Source: Amoebophrya sp. A120 (taxonomy: Eukaryota; Sar; Dinophyceae; Syndiniales; Amoebophryaceae). Taken from it: 64,000 bases of DNA. The stretch lies in the NCBI GenBank assembly GCA_905178155.1, contig CAJINV010000014.1, positions 2,358,247 to 2,422,246 of the forward strand. Direction: 5' to 3'. A program made the translations under genes and the position numbers. The notes under the pieces are model-generated. The model ran no database searches, was not told the origin of the DNA, and saw only the letters and a list, made by a program, of their open reading frames with translations. Shown here piece by piece: positions 37,501 to 47,455 of this stretch. Every line of letters starts with the position of its first letter. Position 1 is the first letter of the stretch.

Positions 37501-40500
37501 ATGTCACATTTGAGAATGTAACGTTTGAGAACCCCCTACGTGCCGCGGGTGACTTTTAGCGTTTTGGAATCCGAGGCCGCGGTCACCAGCATGCGCTCCA
37601 CCCCCATGTCACCCGTCACGGTGATGTAGAAGGGAAAAGGCACCGTCCAGATGTAGACGGGGGACTTTAAGGTCAAGGTTTTGTCCGTCTTATCAACTGC
37701 AAAAGTATTGTATCGTACTCGTATAAATGCATTACAAATTTTCTTAGCATGAGAAATAAAATTTGTAATGCGGATTTGACTTGACAAGAAAATTTGTAAT
37801 GCATGACTGCAGTACGAATACGATACTTTTGCACAGGATACGTCTTCGTGGGTTTGTTCGCCTTCACGTAGGCCGTGTTGAAGAACGCGTCCCGCTTCTA
37901 TCCTATGTAAAAACGTACCCACCCCAGAGTTGTCATGCAAATCTGCATGCTGAAAATGTTTCTCATGCGGAGCCCGATGAGAAGCATTGCCCAGTCGTGT
38001 TCTGGAATTTGTCATGCTCCAATTAGAATGATATACTAGATCTGTGATACTGCTGAGCTAGCTCAAACGGCACTACACTACGAGTCCAAATTTGTCATGC
38101 AAAACAGCCACAACTTGTGGATTTGTCTAGCCGAGTCCCCATCTTGACTATGGGGTGGGGACGTTTTTACATAGGATAGCTTCCCGTCGCAAATCATCGT
38201 GTCGGCGGAGTACTGGAAGTTGTTCACGTAGCTCGCGAACAGCATCCAGTCCACCAGGTCGATCGGGACCTGGGACCGCGCCATGTTGGCCGTGTTGTTG
38301 GACAGAGACAGACTGTCGTTGTACCCCGTGTTGATTCCGTACACGGTTCGCAGACGCCGCTCCACGTTTACGCGGTACTTGCCCCAGGCGGTGGACTGCA
38401 TGAACGCCTTCGCGTTCGCGGTCGTCCAGTTCGACGTGATGATCATCATGTTGTCCATGCTGGTGCGGCGTCTCCAGGTCCCGGACTCGGTGTTCGTGTA
38501 GTGCGACACCGCTATGGAGCTCTCAAACGTTACATTCTCAACTGTTACATGATTTGTCATGCAAAATCACAATTAGAATTGATACGATCAAGCTGCTCCG
38601 CATGACAAATTCTCGAAGAGCCAAACAGGCTGAGAATCTGTGCCAAATCTGTCATGCTAGACGCGCAATGTCACCCCTTTGACTTTTGCCGTTCTTGCAT
38701 CACAAATTCATGTAACAATTGAGAATGTAACGTTTGAGAACGCCATAACCGCCCAGGAAAAGTTCGAACTCGCCAACGTGTCCATCGCTTTTCCGGAAGT
38801 GGTTTTCTGGTACTCGTATCCAAGAAAAAAACGTTGTTAGTGTAAATTTGTGATGCTAAAACAACCGCACCGACATTGCCATTTGTGATGCGCAGCATGC
38901 AACTTGATTGCGTCTGTCATGCTGTGCCTGCATTGTGGGGTCCATCCAAGGGCGTTTTCGCGTACTATCTGCGCATGACAGGTTTTTGCTGTCATGCGAG
39001 AGATATTTGTAATGCTAATCCTCCAAGAATAAAGTTACACCTACAATCTTTTTTTCTTGGATAACTCGCGCGAATGTTTCAGTAAACTCGGCCGCAGCGC
39101 CTCGTACTGGTACTTCGCGACCACGCCTGCTTGGAACTGGCAGGACTTCACGTTGCGCAGTTGCTTGCGGTCGAAACGCACAAAGGCGGCGACATCGTGG
39201 TCAAAGAAGGTTTTCACCGAGGGAAGCAGACCGAGATCACTGTACGCGTAGCGCAAAGCTATGGCGTTCTCAACTGTTACATTCTCAACTGTTACATGGA
39301 TTTGTGATGCAAGAATGACAAAAGAGCAAGGCGGAAGATTGCGCCTTTTGCATTAAATTTACAAGTTTGGTGCAGATTATAATGCTATCTAGTGCGTCAA
39401 GAAGTTGTCATGCGAAGCAGCTTGATCCTGTAGATGTGTATTGTAGTTTTGCATTACAAATCCATGTAACAGTTGAGAATGTAACGTTTGAGAACCTCAT
39501 AAAAGACTCGTCGTAGTTGTGGGTGTCGGACGTGACCGCCATTTCCCGGATGAACCTTGTCATGTTTGGATACGGAGAGTCCATGTCTGATCCCCCCGCC
39601 GGGTAGCTGTTGAAGATGATCGGGACCTTCTCCTGCGCCCCGAACGCCACCGGGATTTCGTCCTGCGCGGACGTCCCGCCAAAGTGCATTGTCATGAGGA
39701 AAAATCCCCTCTCCCCACATTGCAACGGCATGCCCTTGAAAATTTGCGATGCTGATCTGTGACCACAAATCGTGCCTGTCTTGCATAAGGGCAACCCCAC
39801 GGAGTCCGCCGCATTGCGGAGGCGGTTAGTGATGCTGCTGGGCCTACGGCGTAGGCGTTCTCATGCTAGGCGCCTACGTCAAAACCTCTCTGGTGCTGAG
39901 GCTTGGTATATCCCTGCAGTCCTCTACTGCAAGACAAGTATGATTTGTGTACGCAAATCCAGCATCAGAAACTTCGTTTCAATATGGGGAGGGGGAGTTT
40001 TTGCTCGTGATATGCATCCCCGTGTTGTCGCGCCACTCGATCTTCGCGAGCGAGGTCTGGGAGTCCGCTTCGTAGAACTCGATGTTTTGCACCCAGTGGA
40101 GGTGATGCAACACAAAAGCATATCGCACTTGCACTAGCTAAAATCGCATGACAAAGTACTTGTATTTTTCGAAAAGAAAAACAGTAACAGAGTTTTCAAT
40201 GCTGATTCAGGTAGAAGACAAAATCTCTCATGCAAGCCTGCAGAAGTAATTCATGCGAATGAAGTACGATACTTTTACAGTGGATAGAAATTGGTCACGG
40301 GCAGATCCCACTGAGGCGGTTCCGCCGGCGTCATCCAGTCGCCCAGGTACTTCTCGTTGTATTCGCAATCCGAGATATGGAAGCGTCAGGATCGAGATCG
40401 TCAAAGTTGAAATGATTTGTCATGCATAAAATGCATGACACGAAATGCGTGTGTTGCAGAGCAGGCAAGTGAGGCCGATTGTAAGCCTGTTTGGGGTTAC

Positions 40501-42410
40501 AGCTCGAGCTGCAGAAGTAACATGAGAGAATCAATCTTCTGTACCTAAACAGCATTACAAACTGGATTTAGGCACAACCAAAATTTGTCATGCGCCACTT
40601 GGAAACTGGGGTCCAACTGGCATCCATTTTCTGCATGGCAAACTATTTCAACTTTGACGATTTCAAACCTGACGGCTCCATACGAGAAGTCCACCGCGTA
40701 TTTGTCCGTCCTGCCGATCCCCCGGCCCCCGTCGTAGCTGGCGAGCGAGGGGCAGATTTTCTCCACGTTGATCTGAATCTCCCCCATCGCTTCGAGGGAG
40801 GTTTTGTCGCTGAAAAAATCACCGAGCGACCCAAAGAAGAGGATGGACACGTATTCACAGTAAATTTCCCGTACACGTACAAATGCTGGCGCCGCATGAC
40901 AGAACTAGGGCTGAAGCCTATTCAGCATGACAAGTGGTATGCTCCAAGTTGGCGAAATTTGTGATGCATTTTGTACATGTACGGGAAATTTGTATTGCAT
41001 AACACGATCACAAACAGCACGACGGAGAAGCAACAACCCGCAATCGTCTGCGGGGAATCCTCCGGCGTCACCTCGGCGCCGCGGTCCAACCGCTTCCCGA
41101 ACCGATCGCCGAGCTTCAGCCAGAAGGGGACCTTGAGCTCCATCAGATCCGTTTTCTGCGTCTCGCGGTCAAAGGGAAAGTATAGGGAGGGAGGAAGTCC
41201 TGTCAACACAGAAGGTTGCTTGATGGCACTTCTTGTTTTAGCTAGGTGAGCAGAAGAACTTGAAGAGAACGCATGCGCGACGAGGACGTCGAGGGCTCTA
41301 ATGCATAGAAGAAGCCGTATTTCTCGTGTGCTGGATTGTGTTTGTGACGCAAGGCTCCTGCTCCTAATATGCAGTTCTACTTACAGCGTGTAGTCCATCT
41401 CCATGCTGCCGTTATGACCATACTTAGTCTCCTGTACTAGCAACATCAAATCCATATCAATGAGAATTGCAAACAAAAACGCAGAGTGATGAAGCAGCTT
41501 TTCTCCCCCATAACTCATATTTCGGCACGAGTGCGCCAATCTGGAGCCAACACGCCATCATGTTGTCGTATATTCCCAGAAACACATTGGGCACGCCTTC
41601 TTGCCCCTTCGGAGTAGACGAAGTCGCGTCATCCTCCGCCATCGCGTGGGTTCCCTCTCTGTTCACCAGAACGGTGATTTTACTCCCGTGAGTTGTCAAT
41701 ATTTTCCTGTCCTCGTTGGCGCTCGAAAACATGTTGTTGTTCAGGTTGTTTGTTCTGTAGTCCACCGCGTCAGCCGACGTTGTAGAAGCTCCATCCACTT
41801 CTCCGCTCATCACCTGGTCAACGAACAAAGGTCCGCGTGCTGCAGCACCTGACCTCGCACGAACATTGTTTGCACCACCGGCTTGGCTCGGAGACGAGGA
41901 CGGGATGGATACAGTCAGAGGACTACCCGAAAGATCCCCTTCCTGAGCCGTCCGTGTAGTCTTCATGGATGACTCATATTGGTGCCCAGTGTGCAGTACC
42001 TTAGTCGTTCTTGAAGATGCTGAACCACCACGGGCCAATCGTCCCATTTGCTCCTCCTCCTCGGAAGAGCTCGGAACCACGGTGCTCAATTTGTAGTTTT
42101 TCGCAGACGAGTATGCAAGAAAAAAACTGTGTAAGTGTAAATCTGTGATGCAGAAAATGCAAAACAGTTACACTTGTCATGCTCGACATGCATGATCGGC
42201 TCCCTTCCTAGGTGTTTTCCCTTCCTATCTGCGCATAGCAAGTTTTTCCTGTCATGGCAGACAAACTTGTGATGCAGTTTTCCCAAAACAAAAGACTTAC
42301 ACTAACACAGTTTTTTTCTTGGATAACGAGGGCGGTGTCTCGGATAGGCTGCCCTCGTCCGTCGGCGGGGTCACCGCCCGCCGGAGTGGCGAAGATATGT
42401 TGCTGTCCAT
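25536..42410 (-). CDS. Giant membrane protein with Cys-rich LNR-like motifs, 26 introns (21 introners)
   Basis: One gene of 16,875 bases. Removing 21 introners (each with one 5-base repeat) and five GT-AG introns (41432-41528, 41298-41384, 34366-34460, 28863-29022, 26675-26866) leaves 11,128 nt, one more than a multiple of three. That matches a single +1 break at 34512 and gives about 3708 residues. Layout: acidic cytosolic-type N-terminus; a membrane segment near residues 320-345 (CCFSVVLFVIVSILFFG); a very large middle; a second hydrophobic stretch about 220 residues from the end (GLLALIGALAGYTAIFAAIL); an acidic Glu-rich tail. Two similar motifs, DGEFCDCNCGMTDPDC (about 37150) and DGVCDCNCGRVDWDC (about 33230), resemble LNR/Notch-type calcium-binding repeats. 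A DPYGGQH-type repeat lies at 30660-30790. I cannot name the family. A large surface or alveolar-membrane protein is plausible. The joins at 41298-41528 are the least sure. Confidence 0.72.
26193..26477. mobile_element. Introner family C, copy C1
   Basis: 285 bases; ends of type TATCCTATGTAAAAACGTCC (here TATCCTGAGTAAAAACG). Duplication GACAT at 26188-26192 and 26478-26482. Excision joins IPNMS to LAGLLALIG in frame, just before the C-terminal membrane segment. Carries TTTGTCATGC-type boxes. Confidence 0.92.
27169..27432. mobile_element. Introner family D, copy D1
   Basis: 264 bases; ends of type TATGGATTGCAAAAGTGTCT continuing GGGTCTGGAAGA. Flanks GACGA and TACGA (27164-27168, 27433-27437) match at 4 of 5 bases. 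Separated from A2 by an exon of about 50 bases. Confidence 0.88.
27484..27719. mobile_element. Introner family A, copy A2
   Basis: 236 bases with family A ends (TATGGCGTTCTCAAATGTTA). Duplication TCGGT at 27479-27483 and 27720-27724. Excision reads SGSTD-YVDGQ in frame. Confidence 0.93.
28283..28517. mobile_element. Introner family A, copy A3
   Basis: 235 bases; left end TATGGGGTTCTCAAGCG, right end GAGAACGCCATA. Duplication TCGAC at 28278-28282 and 28518-28522. Its inner sequence is close to A1 and A6, with TTTGTCATGC near the left arm. Confidence 0.93.
28558..28763. mobile_element. Introner family J, copy J1
   Basis: 206 bases; left end TATCAAAGAAAAAAAGTTCG and right end, reverse complemented, TATGGAGAGAAAAAAGTTTG. 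Duplication CGTCA at 28553-28557 and 28764-28768. Only a 40-base exon separates it from A3. TTTGTCATGC and TTTGTAATGC boxes lie inside. Confidence 0.9.
31238..31499. mobile_element. Introner family D, copy D2
   Basis: 262 bases; both ends read TATCAAATGTAAAA(G/A)TGTC, then GGGTCTGGAAGA. Duplication TGCTA at 31233-31237 and 31500-31504. Excision joins VVGSS to RRELEML in frame. Confidence 0.93.
31572..31829. mobile_element. Introner family D, copy D3
   Basis: 258 bases; left end TATGGAATGCAAAGAGGTCT, right end closes with CCATA. Duplication GGCGA at 31567-31571 and 31830-31834. It lies about 70 bases from D2, so two family members flank one short exon. Confidence 0.92.
31986..32227. mobile_element. 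Introner family A, copy A4
   Basis: 242 bases; left end TATGGGACTCTCAAACG, right end GAGAACGCCATA. Duplication CAGTG at 31981-31985 and 32228-32232. The inner region resembles A2, A5 and A7 (a GCAAAAGTGAAAGG-like segment). Confidence 0.93.
32281..32442. mobile_element. Introner family B, copy B2
   Basis: 162 bases; left end TATGCATTGCAAAAGCATCG, right end CTTTTGCACAGGATA. Duplication GCGTT at 32276-32280 and 32443-32447. Confidence 0.92.
32584..32864. mobile_element. Introner family C, copy C2
   Basis: 281 bases; left end TGTCGTATTTAAAAACATCC is diverged (TG rather than TA), right end TTTTTACATAGGATA. Duplication GCGTC at 32579-32583 and 32865-32869. Long CCCCACCCCA / TGGGGTGGGG arms. Confidence 0.92.
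34510..34516 (-). other. Apparent +1 frameshift in the giant gene
   Basis: The frame ending SSCDITVNL meets TAA at 34512-34514. Skipping one base opens a frame reading NGRNAPLNFFYKKFDIQ, which runs through a GT-AG intron (34366-34460) into KPAKLFLRIPSGMYDP. The gene-wide length count also shows exactly one extra nucleotide. Causes could be an assembly error, a somatic or strain mutation, or translational frameshifting. Confidence 0.6.
37292..37538. mobile_element. Introner family A, copy A5
   Basis: 247 bases; left end TATGGCGTTCTCAAATTGTA, right end degraded to CCCCTA. Duplication CGTGC at 37287-37291 and 37539-37543. It splits the region just upstream of the first CDCNCG motif. Confidence 0.92.
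37691..37842. mobile_element. Introner family B, copy B3
   Basis: 152 bases; left end TATCAACTGCAAAAGTAT, right end ATACTTTTGCACAGGATA. Duplication CGTCT at 37686-37690 and 37843-37847. Nearly the same as B6 and B1. Confidence 0.93.
37899..38178. mobile_element. Introner family C, copy C3
   Basis: 280 bases; both ends carry TATCCTATGTAAAAACGT, the best preserved family C pair. Duplication GCTTC at 37894-37898 and 38179-38183. The exon between it and B3 is only about 56 bases. Confidence 0.94.
38513..38747. mobile_element. Introner family A, copy A6
   Basis: 235 bases; left end TATGGAGCTCTCAAACGTTA, right end GAGAACGCCATA. Duplication ACCGC at 38508-38512 and 38748-38752. Confidence 0.93.
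38817..39063. mobile_element. Introner family H, copy H1
   Basis: 247 bases; ends TATCCAAGAAAAAAACGTTG and, reverse complemented, TATCCAAGAAAAAAAGATTG. Duplication ACTCG at 38812-38816 and 39064-39068. Excision joins LKHSRE to YQKTTS in frame. Confidence 0.93.
39260..39501. mobile_element. Introner family A, copy A7
   Basis: 242 bases; left end TATGGCGTTCTCAACTGTTA, right end GAGAACCTCATA. Flanks AAAGC (39255-39259) and AAAGA (39502-39506) match at 4 of 5 bases. Confidence 0.9.
39690..40012. mobile_element. Introner family F, copy F2
   Basis: 323 bases; left end TGTCATGAGGAAAAATCCCC, right end reverse complemented TATCACGAGCAAAAACTCCC. Duplication TGCAT at 39685-39689 and 40013-40017. It contains an extra internal palindrome around 39840-39875 (GGCCTACGGCGTAGG and GGCGCCTACG). 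Confidence 0.9.
40104..40286. mobile_element. Introner family B, copy B4 (diverged)
   Basis: About 183 bases. The right end TTTTACAGTGGATA fits family B; the left end GATGCAACACAAAAGCAT is eroded. Flanks GAGGT and GAAAT match at only 3 of 5 bases, so this looks like an old copy. The start is set by alignment of the AAAAG core of the two ends. Confidence 0.75.
40376..40682. mobile_element. Introner family E, copy E1
   Basis: 307 bases, only copy here. Ends TATGGAAGCGTCAGGATCG and, reverse complemented, TATGGAGCCGTCAGGTTTGA, then an arm containing TCAAAGTTGAAAT. Duplication CGAGA at 40371-40375 and 40683-40687. Excision joins AVDFS to DCEYNEK in frame. Confidence 0.92.
40852..41001. mobile_element. 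Introner family K, copy K1
   Basis: 150 bases, only copy here. Ends TATTCACAGTAAATTTCCCG and, reverse complemented, TATGCAATACAAATTTCCCG, extended by a GTACA(C/T)GTAC arm. Duplication ACACG at 40847-40851 and 41002-41006. Excision rebuilds the first membrane segment (LFVIVSILFFG). Confidence 0.92.
42112..42325. mobile_element. Introner family H, copy H2
   Basis: 214 bases; left end TATGCAAGAAAAAAACTGTG, right end TTTTTTTCTTGGATA. Duplication ACGAG at 42107-42111 and 42326-42330. Excision joins SETPPS to SAKNYKL in frame, 30 codons after the start ATG. Confidence 0.92.
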
Positions 42411-43658
42411 AGTTTGTTAACTACCCGACGCTTATTACTGATTAAATTTTTAGGGTTGGTGAAAACATCGACATCGTGCCCAAAGATTTCATTTTCATCG
42501 CACACCGGCAAGCGTTTTTGTCGACAGAGCTTTGTACAACTCTTGTATTGTAGCGTTTGTTCGCCAGGGTGAAACTAATTGGAAATGATTGTCTTAGTAG
42601 GAGATGGAGTGGTAGTGAATTGGATGATGTTCATGTAGTCCCATTACACCCACTAGCTCAACATCAAATTTTAGAATTTTTGGGGGCAGAAGGTAACCAC
42701 AATTTTAACTCAATCACTGCAATGTATTGTTCCAGGGTTTTGTTGCCTTGAAAAAATCTTTTTTCCTCTCTTCCTGCGCAATTGAAATTGTCGCTCTACG
42801 GTCTCCTGCCGCGGAGCTCACTCCTTGTCACTACTTCGTGTAGTTGTCACTGGGTAAATTGAAAGCATCCTTTAATAACACACTCAATCTGGCGCTCATA
42901 TCTCTTTTTTTTTCATCACGTATTACTTTTTCGTGCACTCAAATATGTTCTTGGCGCATCATGTGACGCGCCTTTTTCGCCCTTGGCGATCGCTCCTCGC
43001 TCTTTGTGCTTCGTCGACGAACACGTTTACTTCTAATCCTGTTGCAAGTACGAGTACGGCCCCTCCAGGGGCCATGATGTTTGTTTTTGTTTGACTTTGA
43101 ATACAAAACTGATAAAAGAGAAGTCTGTGGGATGATGAAAAGCATCATCATCATCATCATCTTGCTAGCATAGGGGAGGGCTGCTAGGGGTTTGACATAG
43201 TAGAGCCAAGTATAGTTTAAGTGCGACTGTGAAGAGGGAGCAGCACTATATTCTTTACCGGTACCTGCACTGCTAGGGGTAGGCAGGAGACGTGCGCTTT
43301 TGCAGCCACAGGCCCAGCTTCTGCTTCTTTTGTAGATAATGTTAATGAACCTAAATTCTTTCTTAGTGGAGCATCACTTCCTATAACAGATCCATCAAAA
43401 CTTCCAGGCGTAGTACTAGCGAAAGTAGAAGCAATCAAATTAATCACGAAGAGCTTCAGGCTTCAAAATTTCTCACACTCTCAGGCACTAAACCTGCTTC
43501 TAAAATTTCAATTTCAGGCTCACGCAGTCTTTTACTGCCGTGATAAAAGTAAGTAAAACATGACGCAAATGAAGATGCGCGTAAATAAGGAGAGCATAAA
43601 ATGAGCACAGCAAAAGCTGCAAAGAACTACCAAACAGTTTTTTCGTGAAGCCTTTCTC
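42411..43658. other. Intergenic 5' flank of the giant gene
   Basis: AT-rich with scattered short frames on both strands (for example 43217-43447 minus, 42557-42751 plus) that show no family or splice support. A short CATCATCAT run lies near 43145. No introner ends are present. Confidence 0.45.
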
Positions 43659-45437
43659 TCAAGTCTCCTCCTCGCTGGAGCTGGAAAATCCCCTCTGCAT
43701 CAACTTCCGTTTTTTCCGCACCCCTTCCAATTCATCCAGCAGGCCCTGCTCGTGGTTTGACAGCTTCACCATCTCTGCGTCCCGTTTCTTCCGTCGCTCA
43801 ATCTTGTCCGCGGCCTTGCCCCACTTGATCACAGACGACGGAGCACTTTGTTGCGCTTTTGAGGAAGATGAAAAACTGTGGTACGTGATCCGTTTCTTCA
43901 TCCAAGAGTTGCCTCCCGCCATGTCGTAGGCCACCAAGTTCGACAAGTTCACCGCGATCGCTTCCAAATCCTTCTTCACCGTGCTGTGCAGCAAGCCCGG
44001 CTTGGTCTGCCGCCCGGACACGATCGGCCCGCCCAGCAGCAAGTCGAAGTGCTTGTGGTCGACGGCCGCGGTCTCCTCGCACGCCAGCTCGTCCAGGTCC
44101 ACGGTCATCTTGCCCGTGAAACACTCGTGCAGCACCAAGCCCAGCGCGTACATGTCTGTGAAGTACCCGTACACCCGCATTTGGTCGTTGTTCTGCACCC
44201 GGTTGGTCCGCAGCAGCTCCGGTGCCCGGTACGGCCTTGTCACCGGCGCACCGTACTTTTTGTTCACTTTCTTCGCCCCAGCCGTCGCAAAACTCTCGCT
44301 GGACCCCAGGTCCGAGATTTTCACGCGGACCGCGCCCTGCTGGATCAGCAGCGGCTGCTTGAAGTAGCTCTCGAACGACTGGGCTAAGGAAGAGGGTAAT
44401 ATTGCGGAGACTCCTGCTGCCCCAGTAGACGACGACTTCGTTTGCACTTGTTGCGCACCACTGGCAGAAGTACCACTACCACTATTACTCTTTTGTTGCT
44501 CATCTCCTGCTCTAAACGGCATCACGACGACGTTTTCCGGTTTCAGATCTAGATGCGCGAGTTTGCACTCCTCGTGCAGGAACCGCAGGCCCTGCTCCAA
44601 CTGCGAACCTATGTACCGGCAGGTCTCCTTCGTCAGTTTTTGACCTGGCGCCTTCTCGATCAGTTTGCAGAGGTCGGAAAACGCCAGCTCCAGCAGTAGG
44701 CATTGGTGCTGCAAGTAGTGCGCCAGGCCGTAGCCGTGCACCAGATAGTGCCCGCCCCTTTTGCTCATCTGCCGGATCTTCAACAGCAAGTCCAGCTCTT
44801 CGTCCAGTTCCTGTTTGCTCGCGTTCGTGCGGAGAACCTTCAGCGCGACACGGGAGGGAATTCTGTGATTCTCGTTTAACTCGACGCTGTTGTTCGTCCG
44901 GGGGCTACTGAGGTTCAGTTGGTTCTCAGTTTTCCCCTGTTTCGCCAACTCCTGCTGGTGCGTCAACTGCTTCTCCTTGCTGGCCTGCTCCCGCGGAATC
45001 GCGAGAAAGTTGTTTTTGTTCTGCATATCGCTTGCACCTGGAGCCCCTGCTGCGCTGTTTGTACTAGTACCTCCTGCAGATGTTGTTGGTGCCGTAGGAA
45101 GATTTAGCTTCAGCGTTTCCGCCAGGAAAACGGACGAGAACCGCCCTTCCCCCAGTTTTTTCACAATCCGGAAACGGTACTTGCCCTGCAGGTTCACGGC
45201 GTCGAGCTGCAGGGCTCCTGCGCCGGGTGATGTAGTTCTGGGCGAGGAAGTAGAAGATGATGTCATGCCTCCAAAAGTAGACACGATCTTGTGGTTGCTC
45301 GCGTGCACCACGTCGCCCGGGTGCAAATCGGCCCGCTCGCCAAGCTCCTCATCGTCGCTGTCGCCCGGGGGGCGGGCGGTCAGCCGCCGGACCGTGTTGG
45401 TCACGTACTGGAGCGGGGAAAGGAGGAAACTTTCCAT
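43659..45437 (-). CDS. Protein kinase, CMGC-like, single exon
   Basis: Ser/Thr-type kinase of 592 residues in one uninterrupted exon; ATG at 45437. The Gly loop (KLGEGRFSSVFLAE) lies near residue 85, followed by a roughly 80-residue Ser/Asn-rich insert, then VALKVL with the ATP-binding Lys. LLLELAFSDLCKLIE is the hinge, HLDLKPENVV the catalytic loop, DLGSSESF the metal-binding site (DLG). VTRPYRAPELL resembles the TRxYRAPE segment of CMGC kinases such as SRPK, DYRK or PRP4. A Gln/Ser-rich insert splits the region between HLDLKPEN and DLG. The tail is basic and ends in Ser/Glu (FSSSSEEET), a likely CK2-type phosphorylation site. I cannot assign a subfamily. Confidence 0.82.
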   Translation of the reverse strand: MESFLLSPLQYVTNTVRRLTARPPGDSDDEELGERADLHPGDVVHASNHKIVSTFGGMTSSSTSSPRTTSPGAGALQLDAVNLQGKYRFRIVKKLGEGRFSSVFLAETLKLNLPTAPTTSAGGTSTNSAAGAPGASDMQNKNNFLAIPREQASKEKQLTHQQELAKQGKTENQLNLSSPRTNNSVELNENHRIPSRVALKVLRTNASKQELDEELDLLLKIRQMSKRGGHYLVHGYGLAHYLQHQCLLLELAFSDLCKLIEKAPGQKLTKETCRYIGSQLEQGLRFLHEECKLAHLDLKPENVVVMPFRAGDEQQKSNSGSGTSASGAQQVQTKSSSTGAAGVSAILPSSLAQSFESYFKQPLLIQQGAVRVKISDLGSSESFATAGAKKVNKKYGAPVTRPYRAPELLRTNRVQNNDQMRVYGYFTDMYALGLVLHECFTGKMTVDLDELACEETAAVDHKHFDLLLGGPIVSGRQTKPGLLHSTVKKDLEAIAVNLSNLVAYDMAGGNSWMKKRITYHSFSSSSKAQQSAPSSVIKWGKAADKIERRKKRDAEMVKLSNHEQGLLDELEGVRKKRKLMQRGFSSSSEEET

Positions 45438-46479
45438 GGCTTTGACTTCTTTCTACTTCGCGGTTGGCAATTCAAATTATTGGCTCGAGTAACAGGTAAT
45501 CAAAATCATCGGAAACAAGAACGCGCAAGCTCGTCGACGCGAGTTGCGCATGCAATCGTACAAGCAAAAAGTAAAAGAGTCACTGTACTATAGACTCGTT
45601 CGTAGAGCCGCGCTCCTTTTTCTGGAAGGTCTAGAAGTGATTAATAAGAAGTCAGATGATGGCGTAGATAGTGGTTGGTGGTGGGAGAAGGCGCGCAATA
45701 GCCTGTGATCATCGGCACGCTGTTACTCTTAATTTCTCCTGTCCTTTTTTTTCATGGTAAATTTTCTAAAATCGAGCAGGACGATACTGTTCATCCAAAC
45801 TGCACGAAGAGTGGGACGCGTACGGTCATAGCGCACCTTTCCAAGGCGGAAAATGATATAGCAGGCACGATATTCGTATGAACGGTAAAGGCGAAAAACA
45901 CGTCGGACGACGACAACAGACAATCCTTTTTTAGGTTCAACGCACGGCACCAAAATATTCCTGCTAAAACGATTGCGATGACCATGACGACAGCCTTACG
46001 ACCACGGATAAAAAACAAGCTTTCTCAACCTCAAGCAGAATATCTTTGATGTTGGCGCACACCGTGCTCATTCCTTCGCATACCAACCTGTTGGTAAGAA
46101 GTTGCTGGATTCTTATTTAAGAACAGCAAGACCGAGAGACGGGCTCGGGCTGTTCGATCACACGACGCACACGAGCGGTGCAACTTGCAGAAAAGCGGCG
46201 GAACAACCAATCTTGTATGTTGTTCAGGAGAGAGCGATCACATACCGTCTCGCTTACTTTCACGTGAAGAGCTTTTCGTATACTTTTTACGTCTGCTAAA
46301 CCTGAATTTTTTTTTGCTGCAGTTTGTACTTCTACTTCCAACTACCAGCAGAATGTATCTATTTTTACTTACACACAGTCTGGACAATGAAAAATGCGAA
46401 GAGCGTCTCAGTCCCTAGTTGCTCGATGCCGCGCAAGCACGGGTCGGAACTTCTTTGATGTTTAGTACATTGCTCTCCA
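45438..46479. other. Intergenic between kinase and glutaredoxin genes
   Basis: No firm gene. A minus-strand frame at 45791-46018 encodes a 75-residue peptide with a hydrophobic N-terminus (VVMVIAIVLAGIFWC) that might be a small membrane or secreted protein, but nothing else supports it. Confidence 0.35.
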
Positions 46480-47455
46480 CTATTTTGCAGCTTCGACTTT
46501 GGCCAAGACATCTTTCAGCTCGCCCTGTCGGTGCATGTCCAGGACAATATCGCACCCGCCGACGAATTCTCCATTCACATACCTGTACAGCGTTTTCTTG
46601 GGTTTTTCGAACAAACAAGAACCCTTCACTTAAAATTCTCGTGCACTTTCTTCTATCATGACCACAGGCACGACAGGTGGCTGCAATGGCTATGGCATTC
46701 CAGCAGCATTGTGCTGGAGCAAATCGAACACGTCTGATAGGAAACAACTACAGGAAGAGAGAATCACAAATTATGCCAAGAAAGCAGCAATAAAACCCGT
46801 ACAGTTGTGGTATCGTCGGCCAATCGGAAAAAGTCTTGACGTTTTCCCGTATTGCTTCGTCCTCCAGCACGTTCAGCGATTCGAATTTTCCCTCGAAGCC
46901 CTCCCGTTTCAAAACCTCGCAGACCGTGCGGCTGAACCCACACTGCGGGAAAATCGGGTTACCCTTCATAAACAGCATGACGGCTGTTCGTTATCGTTGG
47001 GTGAAACGAAAATTGGAGCAAGTGGTCAGTGGCGGGTGCGTGGTTAAAATTAAAAAGAAAAACCTAAAAGTGCTGCTGAGCCGTGATTATTCGTCATGCA
47101 CATGCTGCTTATGCCATCTCCTTCTAGATGAACAATGAATTGATAATTGACGCGACAAAGAGTCATAAACTCAAATCAGTATTGAAAAAAAAGTACGGTT
47201 TTTCTTCACGAGCTCTTGTATTTGCCCGTGTACTGGATTGGAGGCGTCCGCTGCAAAGGCTCGCTGTTGAAGAACATTTCCTGAAGCTGTTGTTGTTCCC
47301 ACCGTAGTTGTAGCCGAGGACGAGAGCTGGTGCACCGAAGCATTCGCAAAAACTCTTGCTGCTCCGCGCGCTCTACTCCCTGACGCGGCAGCTGTGCCGA
47401 TTCTGAGCCCAGTCACAGGTCGGGTGAGGGAGCTGGAAAGTTTCGCTGCGAACAT
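46480..47455 (-). CDS. Mitochondrial monothiol glutaredoxin (Grx5/GLRX5-like)
   Basis: Iron-sulfur cluster carrier of the mitochondrial assembly pathway, by family. Three exons with GT-AG introns: 47197-47455, 46797-46983, 46480-46582; total 183 codons, 182 residues. The first about 85 residues are rich in Ala, Ser and Arg with few acids ([18 protein letters not shown]), typical of a mitochondrial targeting peptide. Then come [30 protein letters not shown] with the single-Cys CGFS site, the cis-Pro motif WPTIPQLY, and [11 protein letters not shown] with the GG glutathione-binding loop. The last GT-AG junction inserts two residues (GY) between QLY and VNGEF compared with relatives. A direct repeat CTGTAC at both intron edges leaves room for another boundary. 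Most of the protein is the domain itself. Confidence 0.9.
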
